NCBI GenBank assembly: GCA_944325335.1
Contig: CALUZR010000016.1
Location: 1-60,854, forward strand
Length of the DNA: 60,854 nucleotides
Reading direction: 5' to 3'
DNA from: an uncultured Parabacteroides sp.
GTDB taxonomy: Bacteria > Bacteroidota > Bacteroidia > Bacteroidales > Tannerellaceae
This document shows positions 1 to 8,497 of the stretch, one piece after another; position 1 is the stretch's first letter; every line of letters begins with the position of its first letter. The position numbers were made by a program, and so were the translations under genes. The notes below the pieces were generated by a model. That model did no database searches. It saw nothing but the letters and a program-made list of their open reading frames with translations, and was not told the DNA's origin.

Positions 1-92
1 ATGATGATTTTTGGGGTAAACATAGAGTAAAACAAATACGCTCATTTGGCTCATTTTTTGATGTCAACTGCACGAACCGCCTAAACGCAACT

Positions 93-132
93 CAGGCTGT
101 AATCACCGTGTAAATCGGTAGATTACAGCCTG
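93..132 (-). terminator. Hairpin 3' of ppdK
   Basis: A perfect 12-bp inverted repeat (CAGGCTGTAATC at 93-104, GATTACAGCCTG at 121-132) is extended inward by ACCG/CGGT. It lies just past the ppdK stop codon on the minus strand. There is no strong T-run after it, so it could be an RNA-stabilising hairpin rather than an intrinsic terminator. Confidence 0.55.
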
Positions 133-173
133 ATACAAATCTTAATTGCTATTCTGCCTGAGGACTTCTAATC

Positions 174-2900
174 TTAGAGAGTGTCCTCTACAGCAGCCTG
201 CGCCGCAGCCAAACGTGCGATGGGCACTCTGAACGGAGAGCAACTTACGTAATCCAAACCTACTTTGTGGCAGAATTTCACGGATGAAGGCTCGCCTCCA
301 TGTTCGCCGCAGATACCGCACTTCAGCGTCGGACGAACGGAACGTCCCTTTTCTACGGCCATCTCGATCAACTGGCCCACGCCGTTCTGGTCGAGCACCT
401 GGAATGGGTCTACCTTCAGGATCTTCTTCTCCAAGTAAACCGGCAAGAAGGAAGCGATATCGTCGCGGGAATAACCGAAGGTCATCTGCGTCAAGTCGTT
501 TGTACCGAATGAGAAGTATTCCGCACGGGAAGCAATGCGATTCGCCGTCAACGCTGCACGCGGGATCTCAATCATCGTACCTACCTTGAACGGGATTTCC
601 ATGCCTTCTTCCTTGAACAAAGCGGCAGCTTCTTCGCGGATTACCTTTTCCTGTGCTTCGAATTCGTAAAGGATACCCGTCAGCGGCACCATGATTTCCG
701 GCATTGGGTTGTAGCCTTCCTTCTTCAATTCGATAGCTGCACCCAAGATAGCACGCGTCTGCATCTGCGTGATTTCCGGATAGGTATTACCCAGACGGCA
801 ACCGCGGTGACCCAACATCGGGTTATGCTCGCAAAGGCTTTCTACGCGTTGCTGGATATATTGAACCGTTACGCCCATGGCCTTTGCCATTTCTTCCTGG
901 CCTTTCAAATCGTGAGGAACGAACTCGTGCAAAGGAGGATCCAACAAACGTACATTCACAGGATAACCATCCATTGCCTTGAAGATACCCTTGAAATCTT
1001 CCTTCTGGTAAGGCAACAATTTAGCCAAAGCGGCCTTACGTCCTTCCACGTCTTCAGCCAAGATCATTTCGCGCATGGCGATAATCTTTTCATTGTCGAA
1101 GAACATGTGTTCCGTACGGCAAAGCCCGATACCTACAGCACCAAACTTACGAGCTACTTCCGCATCGTGCGGCGTGTCGGCATTTGTACGTACTTGCAAA
1201 CGGGTGTATTTATTGCACAAGTTCATCAATTCAGCGAAATCACCTGAGATTTCAGCAGCCTGTGTGCTGACTTCCCCTTTATAAACTTCGCCCGTCGAAC
1301 CATTCAATGAAATGAAATCGCCCTCTTTCAATACAGTGCCATCCACTTCTACGGTCCGAGCCTTATAATCAATATTGATAGCTCCTGCACCTGAAACGCA
1401 GCACTTACCCATACCGCGAGCCACTACGGCAGCATGCGAAGTCATACCTCCGCGGGCGGTCAAGATACCTTCTGCTACGGTCATACCGGCCAAATCCTCC
1501 GGAGAAGTCTCGATGCGGACCATCACTACGCGATGTCCTTCAGCTTTCCACTTAGCGGCATCTTCCGCAAAGAAGACAATCTGTCCGCAAGCCGCACCCG
1601 GAGAAGCGGGCAGACCGCGCGTCAAGACTTGTGCCTTCTTCAGCTCTTCTTTATCGAATACCGGGTGGAGCAGTTCGTCCAACTTATTGGGTTCGCAACG
1701 CTCCAAAGCTGTCTTTTCGTCGATAATTCCTTGATGCAACAAATCGATGGCAATTTTCACCATCGCAGCACCTGTACGTTTACCATTACGTGTCTGCAAG
1801 AACCAAAGTTTACCTTCCTGTACAGTAAATTCCATATCCTGCATATCCTTGTAGTGATTTTCGAGCTTTGTCTGCAATTCGTCCAATTCCTTGTAGATTT
1901 CCGGCATGGCTTCTTCCATCGAAGGATATTTAGCCGCACGCACTTCTTCCGAAATGCCTGCCAACTTAGCCCAACGTTGCGAACCAATCTTCGTAATCTG
2001 CTGCGGCGTACGAATACCGGCTACCACATCTTCGCCCTGTGCATTAATCAGATATTCACCGTTGAAGAGGTCTTCACCTGTAGCGGCATCGCGCGAGAAG
2101 CAAACACCCGTAGCCGAGGTATCCCCCATATTACCGAATACCATCGCCTGTACGTTTACGGCTGTTCCCCATTCAGCTGGGATACCTTCCATCTTACGGT
2201 AAAGGATCGCGCGTTCGTTCATCCATGAATCGAACACCGCGCAGATAGCTCCCCACAACTGTTCGTAAGCACACGAGGGGAAATCCTGCCCTGTCTGTGC
2301 TTTCACGGCTTCTTTGAAGCGTTTTACGAGCACCTTCAGGTCTTCTACTTCCAGTTCATTGTCCAGCTTAACTCCTTTGTTTTTCTTTACATCTTCGATG
2401 ATGGCTTCAAACGGGTCAATGTCATCTTTGTTGGTCGGCTTCATGCCAAGTACCACGTCACCATACATTTGGACAAAACGGCGGTAAGAATCCCACGCGA
2501 AACGCGGATTGCCAGTCTTGCGACTCAGTCCTTCTACCACTTCGTCGTTCAAACCGAGGTTCAAGATCGTATCCATCATACCCGGCATAGAAGCACGGGC
2601 ACCCGAACGGACTGAAACGAGCAACGGATTTTCTACATCGCCAAATTTCGAATGCATCAATTCTTCAATTCCATGAATGGAACGTTCTACGTCGTCTCTC
2701 AGCAATTCGACTACCGTATCTTTCCCCTTCTCGAAATATTCCGAACATACTTCCGTCGTAATCGTAAATCCCGGAGGAACGGGAACCCCAATCAGGTTCA
2801 TTTCTGCCAAATTGGCGCCTTTACCACCCAGGAGGTTGCGCATATCCGCGCGTCCTTCTGCCTTTCCATTTCCAAATGTATAAACTCTTTTCGTCTCCAT
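174..2900 (-). CDS. ppdK: Pyruvate, phosphate dikinase
   Basis: The 908-residue protein interconverts pyruvate + ATP + Pi and phosphoenolpyruvate + AMP + PPi in the cytoplasm, linking glycolysis and gluconeogenesis. The order is an N-terminal ATP-grasp nucleotide-binding domain (GGKGANLAEM near residue 26), a central swivelling phosphohistidine domain with TARGGMTSHAAVVARG (catalytic His about residue 489), and a C-terminal PEP/pyruvate TIM barrel with KCGICGEHGG near residue 860 containing the catalytic Cys. Length and motifs are complete for the family. It is monocistronic, divergent from the Nudix gene, with a TACCTTTG -7 box on the minus strand about 57-64 bp upstream of the start. Confidence 0.97.
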   Translation of the reverse strand: METKRVYTFGNGKAEGRADMRNLLGGKGANLAEMNLIGVPVPPGFTITTEVCSEYFEKGKDTVVELLRDDVERSIHGIEELMHSKFGDVENPLLVSVRSGARASMPGMMDTILNLGLNDEVVEGLSRKTGNPRFAWDSYRRFVQMYGDVVLGMKPTNKDDIDPFEAIIEDVKKNKGVKLDNELEVEDLKVLVKRFKEAVKAQTGQDFPSCAYEQLWGAICAVFDSWMNERAILYRKMEGIPAEWGTAVNVQAMVFGNMGDTSATGVCFSRDAATGEDLFNGEYLINAQGEDVVAGIRTPQQITKIGSQRWAKLAGISEEVRAAKYPSMEEAMPEIYKELDELQTKLENHYKDMQDMEFTVQEGKLWFLQTRNGKRTGAAMVKIAIDLLHQGIIDEKTALERCEPNKLDELLHPVFDKEELKKAQVLTRGLPASPGAACGQIVFFAEDAAKWKAEGHRVVMVRIETSPEDLAGMTVAEGILTARGGMTSHAAVVARGMGKCCVSGAGAINIDYKARTVEVDGTVLKEGDFISLNGSTGEVYKGEVSTQAAEISGDFAELMNLCNKYTRLQVRTNADTPHDAEVARKFGAVGIGLCRTEHMFFDNEKIIAMREMILAEDVEGRKAALAKLLPYQKEDFKGIFKAMDGYPVNVRLLDPPLHEFVPHDLKGQEEMAKAMGVTVQYIQQRVESLCEHNPMLGHRGCRLGNTYPEITQMQTRAILGAAIELKKEGYNPMPEIMVPLTGILYEFEAQEKVIREEAAALFKEEGMEIPFKVGTMIEIPRAALTANRIASRAEYFSFGTNDLTQMTFGYSRDDIASFLPVYLEKKILKVDPFQVLDQNGVGQLIEMAVEKGRSVRPTLKCGICGEHGGEPSSVKFCHKVGLDYVSCSPFRVPIARLAAAQAAVEDTL

Positions 2901-3263
2901 GATATGTTTTTTAGATTGTTCTATAGACGTTCGTTTAGTTTAAAATTTTTACTTCACAAAGGTAAGGATTCTTCGGCAAAAGAATGACACTTCAAAAGAA
3001 AAAAATTTATATGTTTTTAAACATATCATGCGATTCATTGATTTTTTATTTGTATTTTTGCGTGCCGGACTTTGGATAAGAAGGAAAACCTCCCGTTTTT
3101 CAGGCAAAGAGAAGCTTTATACCTATTATAATATATAGGCCTCACCCTCTATCCTCCCCCAATCAAAAAATAGAAAATACCAAGTTAAGAACATCCCGTC
3201 GTCTATAGAAAGAAAAAAAATCCGTATATTTGCCGCCGCAAAACAAATAGCAAGTAAAAAGAT
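2901..3263. other. Divergent promoter region ppdK / Nudix
   Basis: This AT-rich gap has no gene. It contains TACCTTTG at 2957-2964 on the minus strand (probable ppdK -7 box), an 18-nt palindrome at 3009-3026 (ATATGTTT/AAACATAT), a weaker dyad at about 3122-3139, and TATATTTG at 3225-3232 on the plus strand (probable -7 box for the Nudix gene). No -33 element is clear for either promoter. Confidence 0.5.
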
Positions 3264-3761
3264 ATGGATGAAGAATGGTTCCCGCTGGTCGACGAGGCGG
3301 GAAATATCGTAGGACGGGCTACCCGTCGTGAATGTCATGATGGAAGCAAACGGTTGCATCCGGTAGTCCACCTACATATATATAATAAAGATGGCGACCT
3401 TTTCCTACAGAAGCGTTCGCTGACGAAAGATATCCAACCCGGGAAATGGGATACGGCCGTGGGCGGACATGTGGACTATGGCGAAAGCATCGAAGAAGCG
3501 CTCCGGCGCGAAGCCCGCGAGGAGTTGGGTATCGAAGGGTTCGAAGCCGAGTTGATGGCTCGCTATGTATTCGAATCGGCCATCGAAAAGGAGTTGGTAC
3601 ATACCTACCGTACCGTCTACGAAGGACCTTTCACACCCGATAAAGAAGAACTCGATGATGCCCGCTTTTGGCGCATCGATGAAATCGAATCACAGTTAGG
3701 AAAGGGAATATTTACGCCTAATTTCGAAAGAGAATATAATCGTTTAAAACAACAAGAATAG
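3264..3761 (+). CDS. Nudix hydrolase (IPP-isomerase-like/YfcD group)
   Basis: The 165-residue cytosolic Nudix enzyme has a complete Nudix box, GHVDYGESIEEALRREAREE, at about residues 68-90, supplying the metal-binding glutamates. The N-terminal segment (EWFPLVDEAGNIVGRATR) and overall length match the YfcD / isopentenyl-diphosphate isomerase-like branch common in Bacteroidetes. These hydrolyse nucleoside diphosphate derivatives, but the substrate cannot be read from the sequence. The start is supported by the TATATTTG box about 32 nt upstream. The gene ends 8 nt before the M13 peptidase gene, so the two are probably co-transcribed. Confidence 0.9.
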   Translation: MDEEWFPLVDEAGNIVGRATRRECHDGSKRLHPVVHLHIYNKDGDLFLQKRSLTKDIQPGKWDTAVGGHVDYGESIEEALRREAREELGIEGFEAELMARYVFESAIEKELVHTYRTVYEGPFTPDKEELDDARFWRIDEIESQLGKGIFTPNFEREYNRLKQQE

Positions 3762-3769
3762 TTATAAAT

Positions 3770-5815
3770 ATGAAAATGAAAACCGTATTCCCGCTCTTTG
3801 CCGCCGGATTAATGGCGCTCGCGGGATGTAACAACAAAACGCAAGAAGTGGCCCCGCAAGGGACTCCGGCTATCAATTTGGCCAACTTAGACAGCACAAC
3901 GACGGCCGGCGCCGACTTCTACCAGTATGCGTGCGGCGGATGGATGAAAGCACATCCGCTTACGGCCGAGTATTCACGCTTTGGTACCATCGACATGGTG
4001 TTTGAAAACAACAACAAACAGCTGAAAGAGCTGGTAGAAGGTCTTGCCTCTACACCGCAAACGGCTGGAAGCGTAGGCGAAAAGATCAGTAAATTGTATA
4101 CTTTGGCCATGGACAGCATCAAGGTAAACGAAGACGGAGCTGCACCTATCAAAGAGGAATTGGAAACCATCCTGAAGATCGGCACCAAGTCGGAAGTGGC
4201 ACAGATGGTGGCTACGTTGCACCGCGAAGGCATGTCGCCGTTCTTCGCACTCTATGTTTCAGCTGATGAAAAGAACAGTTCGATGAACATTGTGCAACTC
4301 TATCAAGCTGGTTTGGGTATGGGCGACCGCGATTATTATCTGCAAGACGATGAGACATTCGCGAAAATACGCGAAGCCTACCAGACGTACATCAACCGCC
4401 TCTTCACGCTCGCTGGCCATACGCCGGAACAAGCCGAGGCAGCTACCAACGCCGTCATGAAGGTAGAAAATGGCATTGCCGAGGTTTCTTTCTCGCGCGA
4501 AGAGATGCGCGATTCGGAAAAGAATTACCACAAGATGTCATACGCCGACTTCGTAAGCAGCAACGATGCCCTCGATTGGGACACCTATTTCAAGGCGATG
4601 GGATTGGAAAATATCCCCGAATTGGACGCCAAGCAGGCGGATTATTACAAGAAACTGGCAAAAGTATTGAAGGATATTTCCGTAGACGACCAAAAATACT
4701 ACCTGGCATTTAACCTGTTGGATATGGCATCGCCCTACTTGAGCGATAGTTTTGCTCAGGCGAACTTCGACTTCTACGGCAAGACGATGTCGGGCAAGCA
4801 GGAGATGAAGCCTCGCTGGAAACGGGCATTGCAGACGGTCAATAGTTCGCTGGGCGAAGCTGTCGGGCAAATGTACGTAGAGAAATACTTCCCGGCTTCA
4901 TCGAAAGAGAAGATGTTGACGCTGGTGGGCAACCTCCAAAAGGCGCTCTCGGAACGTATCAATAGTTTAGAATGGATGGGCGACTCGACCAAACTCAAAG
5001 CACAAGAGAAACTTTCTGCCTTCACGGTTAAGATTGGTTATCCCGACAAATGGCGTGATTACAGCGCATTGGACATCCAAGACGACTCCTACTGGGCTAA
5101 TATCCGCCGTTCGGCCATCTTCGAAATGAACTATATGCTGGCCGATGCAGGCAAACCGGTAGACAAGAGCCGCTGGTATATGACGCCGCAAACGGTCAAT
5201 GCTTACTATAACCCGACCACAAACGAAATCTGCTTCCCCGCCGGCATCCTGCAGCCTCCGTTCTTTAATCCGGATGCGGACGACGCGGTGAACTATGGTG
5301 CCATCGGCGTGGTGATCGGCCACGAAATGACGCACGGGTTCGACGACCAAGGACGCCACTACGACAAAGAGGGTAACCTCGTCGACTGGTGGACGGAAGA
5401 CGATGCCGAACAATTCACCAAACGGGCCGACAAGTTGGCAGACCAATACAGCAATATTATCGTAGTGGACACGATGCATGCCAACGGCCGCTTCACGCTG
5501 GGCGAAAACATTGCCGACCAAGGCGGATTGCTCGTAGCACATCAAGCCTATTTGAACAGCTTGCAGGGACAAACGCCGGCTCCGATCGACGGATTCACGC
5601 ACGAACAACGCTTCTTCATCGGCTATGCGACGCTCTGGGCGCAAAATATCCGTAACGAAGAGATTATCCGCCTCACCAAGATGGACCCGCACTCGCTGGG
5701 CAAATGGCGTGTAAACGCAGCGCTCCGTAATATCGATGCCTTCTACGACGCATTCCAAATCCAGGAAGGCGACGCGATGTACATGAAGCCTGCCGACCGT
5801 GTAAACGTTTGGTAA
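3770..5815 (+). CDS. pepO: M13 family metallo-endopeptidase lipoprotein
   Basis: The 681-residue neprilysin-like zinc peptidase has a lipoprotein signal, MKMKTVFPLFAAGLMALAGC, with lipobox LAGC and Cys 20, so it is probably membrane-anchored in the periplasm or at the outer membrane. Zinc ligands are HEMTH (about 518-522) and ENIAD (about 579-583), followed by GFDDQG. The N-terminal M13_N domain fills residues about 45-430 and the catalytic M13 domain the rest. The family cleaves oligopeptides. It is second in an operon with the Nudix gene and is followed by a strong terminator. Confidence 0.95.
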   Translation: MKMKTVFPLFAAGLMALAGCNNKTQEVAPQGTPAINLANLDSTTTAGADFYQYACGGWMKAHPLTAEYSRFGTIDMVFENNNKQLKELVEGLASTPQTAGSVGEKISKLYTLAMDSIKVNEDGAAPIKEELETILKIGTKSEVAQMVATLHREGMSPFFALYVSADEKNSSMNIVQLYQAGLGMGDRDYYLQDDETFAKIREAYQTYINRLFTLAGHTPEQAEAATNAVMKVENGIAEVSFSREEMRDSEKNYHKMSYADFVSSNDALDWDTYFKAMGLENIPELDAKQADYYKKLAKVLKDISVDDQKYYLAFNLLDMASPYLSDSFAQANFDFYGKTMSGKQEMKPRWKRALQTVNSSLGEAVGQMYVEKYFPASSKEKMLTLVGNLQKALSERINSLEWMGDSTKLKAQEKLSAFTVKIGYPDKWRDYSALDIQDDSYWANIRRSAIFEMNYMLADAGKPVDKSRWYMTPQTVNAYYNPTTNEICFPAGILQPPFFNPDADDAVNYGAIGVVIGHEMTHGFDDQGRHYDKEGNLVDWWTEDDAEQFTKRADKLADQYSNIIVVDTMHANGRFTLGENIADQGGLLVAHQAYLNSLQGQTPAPIDGFTHEQRFFIGYATLWAQNIRNEEIIRLTKMDPHSLGKWRVNAALRNIDAFYDAFQIQEGDAMYMKPADRVNVW

Positions 5816-5840
5816 ATATTTAGATTACTCTATTATAAGA

Positions 5841-5872
5841 ACGGGAAGCTGACCCTCAGCCTTCCGTTTTTT
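5841..5872 (+). terminator. Intrinsic terminator after pepO
   Basis: ACGGGAAGCTGA and TCAGCCTTCCGT form a stem with a CCC loop and one mismatch, followed directly by a run of six T (about 5867-5872). This is a classical rho-independent terminator, 25 nt past the pepO stop. Confidence 0.85.
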
Positions 5873-5989
5873 GTTGCCTTGTCGTGTGCTTCTTCCCTCC
5901 TTCGTTCCTATCTTTCTTCCCCTTCGTAAGGTAAATAGTTCAGTGGCAGGGGACAAAACATCCAATTCCCCTATCCTAATTATTGTTTT

Positions 5990-6062
5990 CAGTTTGCGGT
6001 TATATAATCGCAGCCTACAGTTTTATAACCGCAGCTTGCGTTTTTAAAACCGGAACGTAAAA
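5990..6062. repeat. 21-nt tandem array of imperfect palindromes
   Basis: Three consecutive 21-nt units (5990-6010, 6011-6031, 6032-6052) each begin CAG and end CG, with an AT-rich dyad in the middle. Dyad centres fall at 6003.5 (GCGGTTAT/ATAATCGC), 6024.5 and 6045.5 (TTTTAAAA). The array lies between the convergent ends of pepO and the kinase-fusion gene. It is unlike any coding sequence and belongs to the spacing family described in the findings. Confidence 0.7.
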
Positions 6063-6114
6063 ACAAAGATTATCTCCCTTGTTCGCCAGTTTTTAGTAGG
6101 AGGGAAAAGAAAAT

Positions 6115-6152
6115 CCCCTTAGCTTGGGTAAGTAAGTTACCTGGCTAAGGGG
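6115..6152 (-). terminator. Terminator of the membrane-kinase fusion gene
   Basis: CCCCTTAGC (6115-6123) pairs with GCTAAGGGG (6144-6152), with an inner GGTAA/TTACC stem. Read on the minus strand the hairpin is followed by ATTTTCTTTTCC, a T-rich tract. It sits about 40 nt past the stop of the gene that begins at 7467. Confidence 0.8.
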
Positions 6153-6189
6153 AAGAGGATTGGGACTCTTTGTAAGGGATTCCTTAAGG

Positions 6190-7467
6190 TTACTTAGGGG
6201 TAATCAGACGGTATATCGTATCCACCGCCCCATCGATGCCCAACGAGGAGCTCCGGATACAAAGGTCGTAGCCCGCAGGGTCGCCCCACGTGCGCTGCGT
6301 ATAATAATTGTAATGGTTGGCGCGCAGCTGGTTGATGCGGTGATACTCGCGCAGGGCCTCGTCGGGGGAGAGATGCTGCTCGGCGGCGATGCGTTGGCAG
6401 GCGAAGGCGGAATCGGCCGAGACGAATACGTGGAACGTCTGCGGGCGGTCTTTCAGGATCACATTCGCACAACGCCCTACGATGACGCACGGCCCCTCTT
6501 CGGCAGCCCGACGGATGACACGGCTCTGGGCCACAAAGAGGCGGTCGTCGGGCGAAAGGCTCTCGTCGACCGGCATCAAATTATCCATCCAAATATCTTT
6601 CCATACGCGCTGGAAGGAGGTAAGGCGTTGGTCGTGCGCTTCCACATAGCGGGTCGAAAGGCCGCTGTTCCCCACGGTAAGGTTCACCAATTCGCGGTCG
6701 TAGAACTTCCAACCCAGACGGGCGGCCAGCTTCTCCCCTATCTCGTGCCCGCCGCTGCCGAACTCGCGGGCAATCGTCACCACCGTATAACCAGCCCCGC
6801 TTGCCTTCGCCTCCTGCTGGTGCCGGTCGAGCCAAGCCCCCAGCCAGGCCATGCGCGGTTGGATTTTCCCCACAAAGAAACCCACGAGCAAGGCGGAAAT
6901 CAACGTCCCCTCGCGCACGCCCCGAATCTCGCCAAAAAGGAAGAACGAGAAAACCAAGCTAATCGCAATCAGTGAGCAATCAAATCCGATCTTCACCTTC
7001 CCAAAAGGTTTCTTCCAGAGCTTGGCCAAGACGAGCATCAACCCTTCGCCCGCGATGAGCATCACCTTGGGCGTCACTTCGAAGACAATCCCCACCGCCA
7101 AGATGGCCGACCCGACGACGACGTACAGCACCCGTATCCAATAGGCATCGGGCACCATCCATTCCGTGAGCCACACCGAGAAATCAATAAAGAAGCCGAA
7201 CAGAAAGCCCATCACCAGCTGCATGTATTGCAACTTCGGGAACGAACGCCGCAGAATAGCCACCTGGATAAGCACGAAAAGGACGTGCATGGCGATCGTA
7301 AATTGCCCCACGGTCGGGCGCAATCCCAAGCTCAACACGTAAGGCGGACAGGAAATAGGCGTAATGCCCAACTGGGCGTGGATACTCAACGCGATGCCAA
7401 TCGACATCAAAAACAAACCTACGATAAACGTAGCATACCGTTCTATCAACTCTTGCATTTTCATCAT
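6190..7467 (-). CDS. YczE/YitT-like membrane domain fused to cytidylate-kinase-like domain
   Basis: The 425-residue protein has two unrelated halves. Residues about 10-205 are an integral membrane domain with five or six hydrophobic segments, resembling the YczE/DUF6198 family (ALSIHAQLGITPISCPPYVLS). Residues about 226-425 resemble the cytidylate kinase-like family (Cmk2), with a P-loop-like segment REFGSGGHEIGEKLAARLG at 234-250, then FYDRELV and IVGRCANVIL. The substrate is unknown; the kinase half would face the cytoplasm. It is a single-gene unit with its own terminator, divergent from the glycosyltransferase at 7598. Met 1 and Met 4 are alternative starts. I have seen this domain pairing before in Bacteroidetes proteins, but its role is not established. 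Confidence 0.8.
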   Translation of the reverse strand: MMKMQELIERYATFIVGLFLMSIGIALSIHAQLGITPISCPPYVLSLGLRPTVGQFTIAMHVLFVLIQVAILRRSFPKLQYMQLVMGFLFGFFIDFSVWLTEWMVPDAYWIRVLYVVVGSAILAVGIVFEVTPKVMLIAGEGLMLVLAKLWKKPFGKVKIGFDCSLIAISLVFSFFLFGEIRGVREGTLISALLVGFFVGKIQPRMAWLGAWLDRHQQEAKASGAGYTVVTIAREFGSGGHEIGEKLAARLGWKFYDRELVNLTVGNSGLSTRYVEAHDQRLTSFQRVWKDIWMDNLMPVDESLSPDDRLFVAQSRVIRRAAEEGPCVIVGRCANVILKDRPQTFHVFVSADSAFACQRIAAEQHLSPDEALREYHRINQLRANHYNYYTQRTWGDPAGYDLCIRSSSLGIDGAVDTIYRLITPK

Positions 7468-7549
7468 CTATTCACAATTTAAATCCCACAAAATTACAAA
7501 AAAGCGGGCAGAGATGGTGGTTTTCCCAATACTTTGCACTATTTTTGTG

Positions 7550-7557
7550 AGACAAAA
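7550..7557 (+). promoter_or_regulatory. -7 box TATTTTTG
   Basis: The sequence matches the Bacteroidetes -7 consensus TAnnTTTG and lies 40 nt upstream of the glycosyltransferase start at 7598. A -33 TTTG at the right distance is not obvious, so the assignment rests on the -7 box alone. Confidence 0.5.
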
Positions 7558-7597
7558 GAATTACACCCTATTTTATCGAATTTAATAGTTAGGAAGT

Positions 7598-8350
7598 ATG
7601 TCGGATAGTATTGTAATTATACCTACTTATAACGAGAAAGAGAACATTGAGAACATCATCCGCGCTGTCTTCGGGTTGGAGAAGGAGTTCCATATCCTGG
7701 TCATCGACGACGGTTCGCCCGATGGCACCGCCACGATCGTCAAAACCCTGCAAAAGGAATTCCCCGAACGGCTTTTCATCATCGAGCGGGCGGGCAAGCA
7801 AGGATTGGGCACGGCTTATATCTGCGGCTTCAAATGGTGTATCGAGCATCAGTACGATTATATCTTCGAGATGGATGCCGACTTCAGCCACAACCCCGAA
7901 GACCTTCCACGCTTGTATGCCGCATGTACGGAGCAGGGCGGAGACGTGGCCGTCGGGTCGCGCTATTGCAATGGAGTAAACGTGGTGAACTGGCCATTGG
8001 GACGCGTGTTGATGTCCTATTTCGCGTCCGTCTATGTGCGCTTCGTGACGGGCATGGACATCCGCGATACGACCGCCGGCTTCGTTTGCTACCGGCGCGA
8101 AGTATTGGAGACCATCGGTATCGACCAAATCCATTTCAAAGGCTATGCATTCCAGATAGAGATGAAGTTCACGGCCTATAAGTGCGGGTTCAAACTGGTG
8201 GAAGTGCCAATTATCTTCATCAACCGCGTATTGGGCACCTCCAAGATGAACTCCTCCATCTTTGGCGAAGCCCTCTTTGGCGTCCTGAAACTGAAATGGT
8301 GGAGCCTTTGGCGCAAGTATCCGCAGAAGGGACGGACGTTGAAAGCTTAA
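7598..8350 (+). CDS. Polyprenyl-phosphate mannose synthase-like glycosyltransferase (GT2)
   Basis: The 250-residue protein is a GT-A-fold family 2 transferase of the dolichol-phosphate-mannose-synthase type. Visible motifs are IIPTYNEKENI at the N-terminus, the nucleotide-binding DDGSPDGTA near residue 37, and the metal-binding MDADFSHNPED near residue 91. There are no C-terminal membrane segments, as in the soluble Dpm1 class. It probably loads a sugar from a nucleotide donor onto undecaprenyl phosphate at the inner membrane. Such lipid-linked sugars are donors for GT39 enzymes, and a GT39 gene lies nearby at 9469-11184. It converges on the 8498-9457 gene across a long inverted repeat. Confidence 0.9.
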   Translation: MSDSIVIIPTYNEKENIENIIRAVFGLEKEFHILVIDDGSPDGTATIVKTLQKEFPERLFIIERAGKQGLGTAYICGFKWCIEHQYDYIFEMDADFSHNPEDLPRLYAACTEQGGDVAVGSRYCNGVNVVNWPLGRVLMSYFASVYVRFVTGMDIRDTTAGFVCYRREVLETIGIDQIHFKGYAFQIEMKFTAYKCGFKLVEVPIIFINRVLGTSKMNSSIFGEALFGVLKLKWWSLWRKYPQKGRTLKA

Positions 8351-8364
8351 TACATTATAATAAT

Positions 8365-8492
8365 AGCACGCAGATGACGCAGACTAAAGCGCAGATGACC
8401 GCAGATTTATTTTTTTAGTTGAGATTATATCGCGTAGCCCAATAAAAAAGATCTGCGGTCATCTGCGCTTTAGTCTGCGTCATCCGCGTGCT
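8365..8492. repeat. 42-bp near-perfect inverted repeat between convergent glycosyltransferase genes
   Basis: The left arm, 8365-8406, and right arm, 8451-8492, are reverse complements at 41 of 42 positions. They enclose a 44-nt AT-rich loop with T- and A-runs. Each arm carries two related words (CGCAGATGACGCAG, GCGCAGATGACCGCAG). It can fold as a bidirectional terminator: the left arm leads into a run of T after GCAGATTTA, and the right arm does the same on the opposite strand. It is far longer than the other terminators here and may be a dispersed repeat. Confidence 0.85.
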
Positions 8493-8497
8493 CAATA

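Noticed and set aside
284..2987. Several plus-strand frames opposite ppdK
   Set aside because: They are antisense frames of a strongly coding, complete ppdK gene.
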